Assembly (NCBI GenBank): GCA_012798455.1
Contig: JAAZNC010000082.1
Span: 1 to 41,876, forward strand
Direction of reading: 5' to 3'
From: Chloroflexota bacterium
GTDB lineage: Bacteria > Chloroflexota > Anaerolineae > Anaerolineales > Anaerolineaceae
Length of the DNA: 41,876 nucleotides
Below are positions 1-7,682 of the stretch, piece by piece. The notes under the pieces were generated by a model, which had not been told where the DNA came from, did not search any database, and saw only the letters and a list, made by a program, of their open reading frames with translations. The translations under genes were made by a program, and so were the position numbers. Numbering within the stretch: position 1 is the stretch's first letter; every line of letters starts with the position of its first letter.

Positions 1-1
1 A

Positions 2-412
2 TCACGATTTGGCGCAGAAGGCGGTCCATTCGCAGAAGCTTATATCCTGGCTCATGAATACGGGCATCACGTGCAGGACCTCCTTGGCGTTCTGGATACT
101 TCTGCCATGAGAGATACCGGACCCGGGGGCATGGCAGTTTTCACTGAACTTCAGGCGGATTGTCTGGCGGGTATCTGGTTCTACCATGCCACTGAAACCG
201 GCTACATAGCACCACTGACATACGATGAAATTGCTCAGGGATTAAATGCCGCCGCTTCTGTTGGAGATGACCTCATCCAGAGTCGAACACAGGGCTACAT
301 TTCTTCCGAAACATGGACCCATGGCTCCTCTGAACAGCGCCAGGCAGCACTGCTGGACGGTTTGCAATCTGGTGATATAAATACGTGCAATACACCGGGA
401 TGGACGGATTAA
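2..412 (+). CDS. Neutral zinc metallopeptidase (YpfJ/PF04228-like), 5' truncated
   Basis: The reading frame is open from base 2, so the N-terminal part lies outside the window. The visible 136 residues begin SRFGAEGGPFAEAYILAHEY and contain HEYGH (bases 53-67), an HExxH zinc-protease motif, followed by a Gly/Pro-rich stretch and FTELQADCLAGIW, whose Glu-Leu-Gln-Ala-Asp block is typical of the YpfJ-type putative neutral zinc metallopeptidase family and includes the likely third zinc ligand. The GTG at 71 that could be taken as a start lies inside the motif region and is not the real start. The family is usually membrane-anchored by an N-terminal helix, which cannot be checked here. Substrate is unknown. 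The gene ends 10 bases before the first tRNA-Pro 3'-half remnant. Family call is confident; role is not. Confidence 0.85.
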   Translation, partial: SRFGAEGGPFAEAYILAHEYGHHVQDLLGVLDTSAMRDTGPGGMAVFTELQADCLAGIWFYHATETGYIAPLTYDEIAQGLNAAASVGDDLIQSRTQGYISSETWTHGSSEQRQAALLDGLQSGDINTCNTPGWTD

Positions 413-421
413 CCTGCCATC

Positions 422-460
422 TTTAGGGTGCAAGAGCTCGAAGGTTCAAATCCTCTCGCC
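422..460 (+). repeat. tRNA-Pro 3'-half remnant, copy 1
   Basis: Reads GGGTGCAAGAGCTCGAAGG, then TTCAAAT as a seven-base T-loop, then CCTCTCGCC. It matches the stretch from the anticodon loop through the T-arm of a tRNA-Pro-like gene, but the acceptor end stops after CGCC and no CCA follows. No D-arm or 5' acceptor strand lies upstream. It aligns with copies at 2759 and 5247. Interpreted as an old attachment-site-like duplication. Confidence 0.7.
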
Positions 461-492
461 TTTATTGCGGTAAACGTTCACGGCAAGGTCGC

Positions 493-525
493 TGTTTTCA
501 AGTATTCACATGTTTTCAAGTATTC
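493..525 (+). repeat. 15-bp direct repeat pair upstream of the abrB-like promoter
   Basis: TGTTTTCAAGTATTC occurs at 493-507 and again, identically, at 511-525, with an 18-bp period. The second copy ends two bases before the TTGACA hexamer. Position and identity suggest a regulator binding site, but nothing in the sequence shows which protein binds. Confidence 0.55.
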
Positions 526-527
526 TC

Positions 528-555
528 TTGACATACATATAAAATGTAGTATGCT
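528..555 (+). promoter_or_regulatory. Promoter of the AbrB-ABC operon
   Basis: A perfect TTGACA at 528-533, a 16-base spacer and TATGCT at 550-555 form a plausible sigma-70-type promoter. Predicted transcription would begin near 562, inside the 9-bp tandem repeat tract, so the repeats would form most of the 5' leader. Confidence 0.6.
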
Positions 556-616
556 ATTCATACTATTCATACTATTCATACTATTCATACTATTCATACT
601 ATTCATACTATTCATA
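554..616 (+). repeat. Seven perfect copies of a 9-bp tandem repeat in the leader
   Basis: The unit CTATTCATA is repeated seven times without a mismatch from 554 to 616, between the -10 hexamer and the GGAGG ribosome binding site at 623-627. It overlaps the start of the -10 element and fills the 5' untranslated region. Perfect short tandem repeats of this kind are prone to slippage, so copy number may vary between cells or strains. Confidence 0.95.
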
Positions 617-635
617 CTTATCGGAGGTGTTATTC

Positions 636-860
636 GTGGCGAAACCAAAAGACAAACATGCTTGGACCGTTAAAGTCGGCGAAAAAGGTCAGATTGTCAT
701 TCCAAAGGAGGCTCGTGAGATATTTAATATCTCTCCCGGTGACACACTAATTTTGCTGGGAGATGAAAAACAAGGTCTCGCAATCCCGCTCAAAAATTTG
801 CTCACCACATTTGTAACGAAAATGTTTGGAGAAACTTCTTCTGAGGAGGATGAAGAATGA
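636..860 (+). CDS. AbrB/MazE/SpoVT-type DNA-binding protein
   Basis: A 74-residue protein with a swapped-hairpin AbrB fold signature: VGEKGQIVIPKEAREIFNIS followed by PGDTLILLGDE and a short acidic C-terminus. GTG at 636 is preferred because GGAGG at 623-627 gives an 8-base spacing; the GTG at 627 overlaps that site and is unlikely. The stop overlaps the next start (ATGA), so it is translationally coupled to the ABC ATPase. Small AbrB-like proteins are often the first gene of such exporter operons and probably autoregulate them. Likely partners of the regulator are the direct repeats at 493-525. Target signals are unknown. Confidence 0.85.
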   Translation: MAKPKDKHAWTVKVGEKGQIVIPKEAREIFNISPGDTLILLGDEKQGLAIPLKNLLTTFVTKMFGETSSEEDEE

Positions 861-1582
861 GTGCTATCACAATCACGAATCTAACCAAAAAATATGGTGC
901 ACTAACAGCGGTAGATAACTTGAACCTGACTATTGATAAAGGTGAATTGTTTGCCCTTTTGGGTATGAACGGAGCAGGAAAAACTACTACCATTAAAATG
1001 CTCTCGTGTCTCATCAAGCCAACCTATGGCGATGCAGTGTTGCTCGGTGACAGCATTAATGGAAATTCTAACGCCGTTAAGCAAAAATCCAACATGTCCC
1101 CACAAGAAACGGCGGTTGCACCTAATTTAACTGTCCTTGAAAACTTAGAGCTGATAGCAGGGATTTACGGACAGAATGCAGAAACCTCAAGGAAAAGTGC
1201 CAAGGAAATGTCATCACAGTTCGGTTTGTACGATGTGCTTAGCAAAAAAGCCAAAACGCTGTCGGGTGGGATGCAGCGGCGGCTTTCTATCGCGATGGCG
1301 CTGATATCTAACCCTCAAATTCTGTTTCTTGACGAACCGACACTGGGCTTGGATGTGCTTGCACGCCGCAAATTGTGGGCGTCCATTAAGCAACTTAAAA
1401 ATAAAGTCACGATCATTCTCACTACTCATTATTTAGAAGAGGTCGAGGCACTATCTGACCGTATCGGTGTGATGACAAAAGGTAACCTGACGGCGGTTGG
1501 CACAATGGCTGAGTTAACTGCTCAAATGGGCACAGCAAACCTTGAAGACGCTTTTGTCGCCCTCTCTGGAGATGAGCTATGA
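857..1582 (+). CDS. ABC-2 type transporter ATP-binding protein
   Basis: A 241-residue nucleotide-binding subunit. Visible motifs in order are Walker A (GMNGAGKTTT, residues about 36-45), a Q-loop region ending in SPQE, the ABC signature LSGGMQRRLSIA, Walker B ILFLDEPTLGLD and the switch histidine in TTHYLEE. It belongs with the exporter subfamily of ATPases (DrrA/CcmA-like) that pair with ABC-2 permeases. It overlaps the AbrB-like gene upstream and the permease downstream, each by four bases, giving a tight three-gene operon. Substrate cannot be predicted; drug, bacteriocin or lipid export are the usual roles for this class. Confidence 0.93.
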   Translation: MSAITITNLTKKYGALTAVDNLNLTIDKGELFALLGMNGAGKTTTIKMLSCLIKPTYGDAVLLGDSINGNSNAVKQKSNMSPQETAVAPNLTVLENLELIAGIYGQNAETSRKSAKEMSSQFGLYDVLSKKAKTLSGGMQRRLSIAMALISNPQILFLDEPTLGLDVLARRKLWASIKQLKNKVTIILTTHYLEEVEALSDRIGVMTKGNLTAVGTMAELTAQMGTANLEDAFVALSGDEL

Positions 1583-2328
1583 AGATTTTTCTTTTTGCAA
1601 AGCGCAATGCTAAAGAAATTCTGCGTGACCCAATCAATTTATTTTTCGGAATGGGGTTTCCTCTGGTATTGCTGTTCTTGTTTTCTGTTATCAATTCTGC
1701 GATCCCTGTTGAGGCAAATAACACTACGTTCTCAATCGAAAATACCGCTCCTGGCATTGCCACCTTTGGCACCGCGTTCTTCGCCTTATTTTCGGGGATG
1801 CTTTTGGCAAAAGACAGAACCACATCATTTTTGATGCGTCTGTTCGCCTCTCCCATGTCGGCGCTGGATTTCATTTTAGGATACACCCTGCCACTTCTTG
1901 TGATGGCAGTGGTGCAAGAGATTATCACTTTTTTGGCGGCAGCTCTGCTCGGTTTGCCTCTATCGGTTAACATACTATTGGCCATTTTGATCGTGCATCC
2001 TATCGCCATTCTTTTTATAGGGCTGGGGTTGTTATGTGGTAGCATTTTAAACGACAAGGCAGTGGGTGGTATTTGCGGAGCGCTTCTCACTAACATTGCC
2101 GGCTGGTTTTCCGGTGTGTTTATTCCGCTAGACCTCATTGGCGGGGTATTAAAACAAATTGCGGGAGTATTGCCCTTTTATCATAGCGTGGAAGCAGCCA
2201 AGGAAGCGATCATTGGCAATTACGCTGGAATAATGCCACACCTTGCAGTTGTGTTTGTATACGCGGTAATCTTTTACGCACTGGCAGTACTTGCTTTTCG
2301 GCACAAAATGCGGGGCGATGAGGCGTGA
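1579..2328 (+). CDS. ABC-2 type transporter permease
   Basis: A 249-residue integral membrane protein with about six hydrophobic segments, arranged as expected for an ABC-2 permease: an N-terminal segment after a basic start, a loop, then helices around residues 60-75, 95-125, 135-155, 165-185 and 225-240. It starts within the ATPase stop codon (ATGA overlap), so the two subunits are translationally coupled. No terminator with a clear T-run is visible after it. It completes the exporter set that began with the AbrB-like regulator. Confidence 0.9.
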   Translation: MKIFLFAKRNAKEILRDPINLFFGMGFPLVLLFLFSVINSAIPVEANNTTFSIENTAPGIATFGTAFFALFSGMLLAKDRTTSFLMRLFASPMSALDFILGYTLPLLVMAVVQEIITFLAAALLGLPLSVNILLAILIVHPIAILFIGLGLLCGSILNDKAVGGICGALLTNIAGWFSGVFIPLDLIGGVLKQIAGVLPFYHSVEAAKEAIIGNYAGIMPHLAVVFVYAVIFYALAVLAFRHKMRGDEA

Positions 2329-2758
2329 AGTTTCAGAATATTGTGTTGTATAGCGCAAAAACACGAAATGATACCCTTGGTGGGCTGCTTTTTCAGGAGA
2401 TGAGAAGATCATAGATTATTTGAAAATTTCACCTTTGTATTAGACTGGCTCTTTGGTCTTAACGAGTTTGATATAAAAATAAGGTGCCCATTCACGGTTT
2501 AATATCACAAAAAGGCGCACAAACAAAGGCTTTCGAGTTCATTTTGACTTGACTCCCGAAAACTGATCCAAATACAGTGATATTATCTGGAAATAAATCG
2601 GAGATCAGATCTATTTTTTCTTTGAACCGCCTTTCCCGTTTTCGTGTGCAACTCATGTGTAACATCAATGGACTTTATAGGATGGATAAAATAGCCATTT
2701 TTTAGACAACATAAACGCTATAGACCCCAAAATACCCTATGAACACACCTGCAAATGC
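2329..2758. other. Non-coding stretch, nothing recognised
   Basis: Between the permease stop and the second tRNA-Pro remnant. It is AT-rich, has no supported reading frame on either strand and no strong hairpin with a T-run. It probably represents decayed sequence within the accessory region. Confidence 0.5.
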
Positions 2759-2803
2759 ATGGGGTGCAATAGCTCGGAGGTCCAAATCCTCTCGCCCCGA
2801 TCA
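2759..2803 (+). repeat. tRNA-Pro 3'-half remnant, copy 2
   Basis: Starts ATGGGGTGCAATAG, resembling a proline anticodon loop and stem, then GGAGG-TCCAAAT-CCTCT as a complete T-arm (five-base stem with one wobble pair, seven-base loop) and CGCCCCG-A-TCA as acceptor strand, discriminator and a mutated CCA. A G at position 72 with discriminator A is characteristic of tRNA-Pro. The 5' half of a tRNA is absent. It lies 2.3 kb after copy 1 and 2.5 kb before copy 3. Confidence 0.75.
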
Positions 2804-3000
2804 AAACATCCACTATTGATGAAATGAATTTTATCGGTAGGTATTTTTGCTTTGCTTAAAAGTAAAGTAATATTGGGCTTTCGCCTTGTCGGGCATTTTG
2901 CTTTGTATCAAGAGTCGGTGATTTCCAGAGGATGTTTTCAATGATTGCATAACCCGATATGAGTAATTATTCCTTCTAAATGATTAATCAAGATCAATTT

Positions 3001-3144
3001 TTAACATCCACAAATCAGCTTGCTCCATATATAGTTCCCCTGTGCATCCAGACGTATTATCCCGGTATCTCCATATACCCAAACACTCCCGTCTGAAGCT
3101 GCCCATATCCCGGTGCCATCAGGTAAGACTGCAGACTTATCCAT
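3001..3144 (-). CDS. Short propeller-blade ORF (fragment or small protein)
   Basis: A 47-codon frame whose ATG shares a base with the stop of the upstream formylglycine-enzyme-like gene (TAATG), so it could be translated by coupling. The product includes DGTGIWAASDGSVWVYGDTG and IIRLDAQGNYIW, which look like one to two blades of a Reg_prop-type beta-propeller (compare the IWVGT blades of the protein at 28942). It is far too short to fold as a propeller alone. It may be the decayed tail of a larger propeller protein or a fusion lost by a stop codon. Not certain to be expressed. Confidence 0.5.
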   Translation of the reverse strand: MDKSAVLPDGTGIWAASDGSVWVYGDTGIIRLDAQGNYIWSKLICGC

Positions 3145-4166
3145 TAAAAGTTCACCGCTATGTTGGATAATCGACTCAAACTGCCGGCCGAATCAGTCGC
3201 ACAGCGAAAACCGATTGCATCGGAATGCGACTTGGGAGAAATATCATTACGATAGGTCGTGCACACATTCGCAGCGCTATTACTAAAATCACCTCCACGC
3301 ACCAGTCGTTTCTCAGCACAATTAGGGCCTGTTGGGTTTTTCCTGGGTGAATTACTATAATAATCATACTGGTATAAGTCTGCTACCCACTCACTCACAT
3401 TGCCAGCCATATCCAGCACACCGTAAGGGCTGGCGCCATCGGGGTAACTGCCTACAGGAGCAGTATTTTGGTAACCATCATCCCAATCACTGTCGGGGAT
3501 CTTACATTCACCGTTTATGTCGCAGTAATTGACCCACTCTCCAAAAAAATCATCTCCCCATGGGTAATCTCGTCCATCTGTTCCGCGTGCAGCTTTCTCC
3601 CATTCTGCTTCTGTGGGTAAACGCCCACCTACCCAATGACAGTATGTTTGCGCCTGTTCCCATCGCACCCACACAACAGGATGTTGAGCCAAGGCACTGT
3701 TATAAAAATATTCATTACGTATACGATTTGCATTACTTTTAAAAATAAAATTCTCAACCACATTATCGTTATAAAATGGATGCGTGCAAATACCTGCTGC
3801 AACACATTTTTGATATTGCGAGTTGGTCACCTCGGTCTGATCTATCCAGTAGTCATCCAAATAAACAGTGTGCGCCGGTTTTTCGTTACCATGATATGGT
3901 TTCCCTTCTTCCAACCCCATCATAAAATCACCTGCTGGGATATACACCATGGTCATTCCATCTGCAGAGCGCACAGCCATGGTTGGTTTTCCTGAATCCG
4001 TAATAGGTGTAAGATTTAGTTCTTCAGGTGAATCCAATATGTCCGATTGACAAATTCCTCTGGATTCATCTCTATAGAAACAAAATAATCCACAACAAAC
4101 CACTACTATTGCCGCCAGTATCAGGCTGACCACCACTATGGTTTTATCATTCTTTCTTTTTGTCAT
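3144..4166 (-). CDS. Membrane-anchored formylglycine-generating-enzyme-like (SUMF1/EgtB/PvdO) protein
   Basis: A 340-residue protein. A basic start (MTKRKNDK) and a hydrophobic helix at about residues 9-27 anchor it, leaving the rest outside. From about residue 70 the FGE-sulfatase fold is clear: MVYIPAGDFMMG, DQTEVTNSQYQKC, GGRLPTEAEWEKAARG, YPWGDD, GVLDMAGNVSEWV and RLVRGGDFSN, ending with GFRCATD. In copper-dependent formylglycine-generating enzymes two cysteines follow the GG-S/D motif; here only one (ANVC) sits in that region, so true sulfatase activation is doubtful and a non-catalytic or different role is possible. It lies on the minus strand between tRNA-Pro remnants 2 and 3, beside a lipoprotein gene with the same orientation. 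Confidence 0.88.
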   Translation of the reverse strand: MTKRKNDKTIVVVSLILAAIVVVCCGLFCFYRDESRGICQSDILDSPEELNLTPITDSGKPTMAVRSADGMTMVYIPAGDFMMGLEEGKPYHGNEKPAHTVYLDDYWIDQTEVTNSQYQKCVAAGICTHPFYNDNVVENFIFKSNANRIRNEYFYNSALAQHPVVWVRWEQAQTYCHWVGGRLPTEAEWEKAARGTDGRDYPWGDDFFGEWVNYCDINGECKIPDSDWDDGYQNTAPVGSYPDGASPYGVLDMAGNVSEWVADLYQYDYYSNSPRKNPTGPNCAEKRLVRGGDFSNSAANVCTTYRNDISPKSHSDAIGFRCATDSAGSLSRLSNIAVNF

Positions 4167-4399
4167 CGAACCTCCATAGCTGAATACCTCATTGATAAAA
4201 CGATATTCTCCTGTGCAAATTATTGCTTTATTCAGTTTTATTTATATCTTTTTCCAAAAGAATAACAATCACCAAATCCACACATCAATTTTTCAGATTC
4301 ACCACCCGGCAATTCACGGTTACATCCGTTACCCTGTGGTAGTGTCTCCTAATATGATTCCAGATATGGATATTATTACGAAACAGCGTGTTTTATGCT

Positions 4400-4918
4400 T
4401 CAGTAGTTGACTTCCCATTCCTTTTGGCGCGCATCCATCTCATCCCAAATGGTTTGAGGTACTAGAGTACGGATGATTTCCATGGCGGCATCTACTCGCG
4501 CATACTCACTACTTTCTAGATTTGATAAACTGGGAATATCGTATTGCTCGCCATAAGCCTTCAGTATAAGGCTGGTGCCGGATCCTCCCTCCATTAATTC
4601 TCCTTCTTTCCATTCACGGCGAAACATCTTCTGATTGTATAAGTACTGGTATAGATCATGCATTTGCTGCCCGTCGACTGGAAATTCAACTGACCATATT
4701 TGTGCGTTGTCATCCCAATATCCGGGTTGATATTCCAGCTTGCCCCGCGTTCCTTGTCCAAGAATAACAGTATATGCATAAGTATATTGTGGGGGCAATG
4801 TTCCGGTATTCCATCCAAAAGTAACGCTGAAATCTTGTGCAGTTTCCGATGGAAGTTGATTGCAGGATGCCAGAACGAGAAGACTGATAATCATCATACT
4901 TATTATTACTCTTGACAT
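4400..4918 (-). CDS. Uncharacterised lipoprotein
   Basis: A 172-residue protein with a short lipoprotein signal peptide: MSRVIISMMIISLLVLASC, where LASC is a lipobox that would make the cysteine at residue 19 the first mature residue. The rest is soluble, with no membrane helix and no family I recognise; it has an aromatic-rich middle and an acidic tail. It is transcribed in the same direction as, and 233 bases upstream of, the formylglycine-enzyme-like gene, so the two may act together on the outer face of the membrane. Function unknown. Confidence 0.75.
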   Translation of the reverse strand: MSRVIISMMIISLLVLASCNQLPSETAQDFSVTFGWNTGTLPPQYTYAYTVILGQGTRGKLEYQPGYWDDNAQIWSVEFPVDGQQMHDLYQYLYNQKMFRREWKEGELMEGGSGTSLILKAYGEQYDIPSLSNLESSEYARVDAAMEIIRTLVPQTIWDEMDARQKEWEVNY

Positions 4919-5246
4919 GACTTCTCCTTATTACTGGTACAGTATTACATAAGACGTCATAGTGAGTGTTTTTGTTCCTGACAATAGCATTTTCCAAATT
5001 ATAACAATAAGTAATTTACTCGATAAAGATTTATGGGGAACAGAAAATTTTTTGTCATCAATTCTAACGAACTCATAGCTTTTTGATTGTACTAAGGGGA
5101 TTCTATGACCATCACAATTCTCGCCTCATATTTGTATTTAAGTCATCCTTCCCAGTGCAACCTCGGTGCATCTAGACTGAAAACTGTGTGGGCACAATGG
5201 ACAATATGGGAGCTTTCATACGCTATGGACATATATGCTGCTGAAT

Positions 5247-5289
5247 AGAGTGCAAGAGGTTGGAGGTCCAAATCCTCTCGCCCCGACCA
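5247..5289 (+). repeat. tRNA-Pro 3'-half remnant, copy 3 (best preserved)
   Basis: Reads GTGCAAGAGGTTGGAGG, T-loop TCCAAAT, CCTCT, then CGCCCCG, discriminator A and an intact CCA at 5287-5289. The acceptor strand would pair with CGGGGCG, the standard 5' end of bacterial tRNA-Pro, but no such 5' half lies upstream. A hairpin with a T-run follows at once. This makes it the likely original chromosomal 3' end of a tRNA-Pro gene, displaced from its 5' half by integration. Confidence 0.78.
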
Positions 5290-5297
5290 GATAAGGG

Positions 5298-5321
5298 TTG
5301 CTGGCTAGCAATTTCTTTTTT
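5298..5321 (+). terminator. Intrinsic terminator after the displaced tRNA end
   Basis: Stem TTGCT (5298-5302), loop GGCT, stem AGCAA (5307-5311), then TTTCTTTTTT. Short, but placed nine bases after CCA as expected for a tRNA gene terminator. It has no plus-strand gene upstream to serve, which fits a leftover of the original tRNA-Pro locus. Confidence 0.55.
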
Positions 5322-5347
5322 ATATGGATTCGGAAAAATCCCTATAC

Positions 5348-6313
5348 CTACTTGCGATAGGCAACATAGATATCTGCTTCGATCATCTGGTCGTCTTCAT
5401 AGTAATGGTGGGTGAAATACACATTGCCGTCCTGATCGAGGCTGGCTTCCCCTGCCAGGGTAGAGACGATCAATTCTGGGGTCTGCCACACCCCATCCAC
5501 TTTCTTTGAACGCCACAACCCATAATTCTTGCTGATCCATAATTCATCTTCCTGTGGATTCAGAGCCGGCCAGCCTTCATCATATTCACTGTTCACTTTT
5601 TCCAGATTCTCAGGTTCCTGCCATACCCCATCCACCTTATGCGAAACCCAGATATCCAATCCGCCCTTCCCGCCTGCCCGGTCTGAATGGAAATACAGCT
5701 CATTGCCGTCATTGGAGATGTGCAGTTCCCCGACTTCATAGGTTGGGTCGAAGTCTGCCAGCGCTGCCTTAGACCACTGCCCGTTTTCAAATGTAGATGT
5801 CATCCAGTGCATGCCCTCCAGTCCCTGCCTGACCGCGCAGATCCAAACTGTATTTCCCTGGAAAAAGCCACACCCATCCAGTTGTGGCTCATCCGGGTCA
5901 GCCAGCCAGATACGTTCCGCACCACTCCAGCCGTCATCCTGCTTTTCAAATTGATAGATGCCGGTGACCTGATCCTGCGCCTGCTCGATCACATCCATGC
6001 GATTGTTGGGAGTGAACCATACATACAGAGTCTGCCCGTCAGGCAGAATGAACGCCGAATCTTCCGCCCCCCGTGTGTTGACCGGGTAAGGCAGCGGCAC
6101 CGGCGCCTCGAATTCATCCGAATGAAGTTCCGGTGGCAGCGCATCATTTTCCGGCGACATTTTGACCGCATCAGCCGGGATCAGGCTTTCGCGGTCGGGG
6201 AGTTCAACTGTGTCTTGTATCTCGGATTCATTGCTGCCTTCTTGGGCGCAACCGATTGACAACCAGACAAGGGCAAAGAATATGAAAATGGTAAATGGAA
6301 TGTGCTTTTTCAT
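5348..6313 (-). CDS. PD40-type beta-propeller lipoprotein
   Basis: A 321-residue exported protein. The N-terminus MKKHIPFTIFIFFALVWLSI ends in a lipobox (SIGC) placing the lipid-modified cysteine near residue 22, followed by an acidic linker. The body has repeated PD40/WD40-like blades: ISNDGNELYFHSDRAGGKGG with DIWVSHKVDG, then a blade with EGWPALNPQEDELW and a final blade ending DIYVAYRK. Such TolB-like blades are common in surface lipoproteins that bind peptidoglycan, glycans or protein partners. No catalytic domain is visible. It stands alone on the minus strand, directly right of the displaced tRNA-Pro end. Confidence 0.82.
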   Translation of the reverse strand: MKKHIPFTIFIFFALVWLSIGCAQEGSNESEIQDTVELPDRESLIPADAVKMSPENDALPPELHSDEFEAPVPLPYPVNTRGAEDSAFILPDGQTLYVWFTPNNRMDVIEQAQDQVTGIYQFEKQDDGWSGAERIWLADPDEPQLDGCGFFQGNTVWICAVRQGLEGMHWMTSTFENGQWSKAALADFDPTYEVGELHISNDGNELYFHSDRAGGKGGLDIWVSHKVDGVWQEPENLEKVNSEYDEGWPALNPQEDELWISKNYGLWRSKKVDGVWQTPELIVSTLAGEASLDQDGNVYFTHHYYEDDQMIEADIYVAYRK

Positions 6314-6394
6314 TTTTTTACGTTAGATTTTCCTTCTCGTAAGATCATCCTTATTCGATGGAATGTTACCTGCGGTCCGGAAAAGAGTGATGTG

Positions 6395-6982
6395 TTAGTC
6401 ATTTAATCCCTTCCCATTGAGAATTTGTTGCACATATTTTTCAACCCTTGACTCCCGAGTTCGGGATTGCTTGGGTGCAGAAAAATAAAGAAGATATGCT
6501 CTTTGTCGACCTGGTGTCAATGCATTAAAAGCAGTTCTCAAGGCAGGCATTTCATCAAATTTCTTTTGAAATTCTTCGGGAATGGCATATTCTGCTGTCT
6601 TTTTATAGCGCACCTTCAAACCGGTTTTTTCCAATTCCATGGCTTCGTGAAGATAATCTTTCAAGGTATCTTCCATCGTAATTATTTCATGAATATTGGT
6701 GAAGCGAATCTGGCACGCCGCCTGCGTGTTCTCCGTTAATGTGGTGAGAACATCCCTGGCATCCTTTAATAAGGCGCCTTTGACAAACAGCAACGCACAG
6801 TATTCTTTAAACCCCTGGATGATGACGATATTGCTTTTCTGAAACGTATAGCAGGGTTTTCCCCACTTCAATTCCTCACTCAACTGACAATCCAGAATGA
6901 TCCTCCTCAATTCTTTAAATTCTTTCTGCCACTGTTTGGCATTCCGTAAGAATTCATCAACCTTAAGATTCTTCTCATTCAT
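6395..6982 (-). CDS. YdeI-family protein (DUF1801 plus OmdA-like tail)
   Basis: A 195-residue soluble protein. The N-terminal 120 residues have the DUF1801 pattern (LKWGKPCYTF, then an aliphatic-rich strand with YCALLFVKGALL), and the C-terminal part (PEEFQKKFDEMPALRTAFNA, LTPGRQRAYLLYFSAPKQ, SRVEKYVQQI) is the bacteriocin-protection YdeI/OmpD-associated tail, including the conserved TPGRQR-like block. Full length for the family. Biochemical function is not established. It is the second gene of a pair with another DUF1801 protein upstream, 66 bases away. Confidence 0.9.
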   Translation of the reverse strand: MNEKNLKVDEFLRNAKQWQKEFKELRRIILDCQLSEELKWGKPCYTFQKSNIVIIQGFKEYCALLFVKGALLKDARDVLTTLTENTQAACQIRFTNIHEIITMEDTLKDYLHEAMELEKTGLKVRYKKTAEYAIPEEFQKKFDEMPALRTAFNALTPGRQRAYLLYFSAPKQSRTRESRVEKYVQQILNGKGLND

Positions 6983-7048
6983 TTTTTGATACTCGCAAAT
7001 AACTCAGGTTTCTGTTTGCTTACAATTTTGACTTTATTATTTCCAGCC

Positions 7049-7480
7049 CTACATTCCCCATCCAGGAATAGCAGCCGCCTGCCGGATCCAACTCGCCATG
7101 AGTTCTTCATCAATCTGGTCATTTTCATGGATATCGAAGTAGCGCGTGTTTTCATCCTTAGATTCACCAGGGGGAATAGGATGTAAAGATGAACCGCGGA
7201 AGAATGCAACCCTTACATACTTCGTGAAGCAATGGAAGTTCAGGAACCAACCCTGCCCCTCAACACCGTAGAAAGGTGAATTCCACTTCACCGCTTTACG
7301 AACATTCGGCACGTTGCGCACGATGAGTTCATCCAGGTAGCGCCCAATAGCGTGTTTCCATTCCGGCATGGCATCAATATAGGCCTGCACTGGGGCATTA
7401 CCGTCAGCTTTCGCGATCTGCGGATTTCCGCCAGCGAGCAGTACCACCTTGGCGGGTATTTCCTTGGGTGATTTTGACAT
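7049..7480 (-). CDS. DUF1801-domain protein
   Basis: A 143-residue soluble protein with the DUF1801 core: VRKAVKWNSPFYGV, WFLNFHCFTKYVRVAFFRG, and a helical C-terminus ending AAAIPGWGM. It is a single-domain relative of the YdeI-like protein just downstream and is probably co-transcribed with it. Members of this family have a structure resembling frataxin-like folds, but no agreed activity. Nothing unusual is visible. Confidence 0.85.
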   Translation of the reverse strand: MSKSPKEIPAKVVLLAGGNPQIAKADGNAPVQAYIDAMPEWKHAIGRYLDELIVRNVPNVRKAVKWNSPFYGVEGQGWFLNFHCFTKYVRVAFFRGSSLHPIPPGESKDENTRYFDIHENDQIDEELMASWIRQAAAIPGWGM

Positions 7481-7682
7481 GTTCTTGTATTCCTTCTTTC
7501 ATTTTGATTGGGTTTGCACCAATCGAATATAGGAAAGCTTTATAAATTCTATAATTTATAGTTTTATGTTCGCATAAGAGGAATATAAGTATATTTTGAA
7601 TCATTTCTCCACATATCACACCCAACTGTGGTGGAATCGTTGACTGCAAAACGCAAAAGTTTCCGCTTGTACCGATTTTTTA

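Noticed and set aside
554-616. CRISPR-like array
   Set aside because: Units are 9 bp with no spacers, so it is a simple tandem repeat.
428-673. 81-codon frame with repeated ILF residues
   Set aside because: It is the translation of the 9-bp tandem repeat tract and the tRNA remnant in one frame, and it overlaps the promoter and ribosome site of the AbrB-like gene.
1422-2138. 238-codon minus-strand frame across the ABC permease
   Set aside because: Shadow of the permease gene; no family pattern and biased composition, while the plus strand has clear transporter features.
422-5289. Intact tRNA genes at the three tRNA-like sites
   Set aside because: The T-arm and acceptor 3' strand are present, but no D-arm, anticodon stem 5' strand or 5' acceptor strand precedes any copy.
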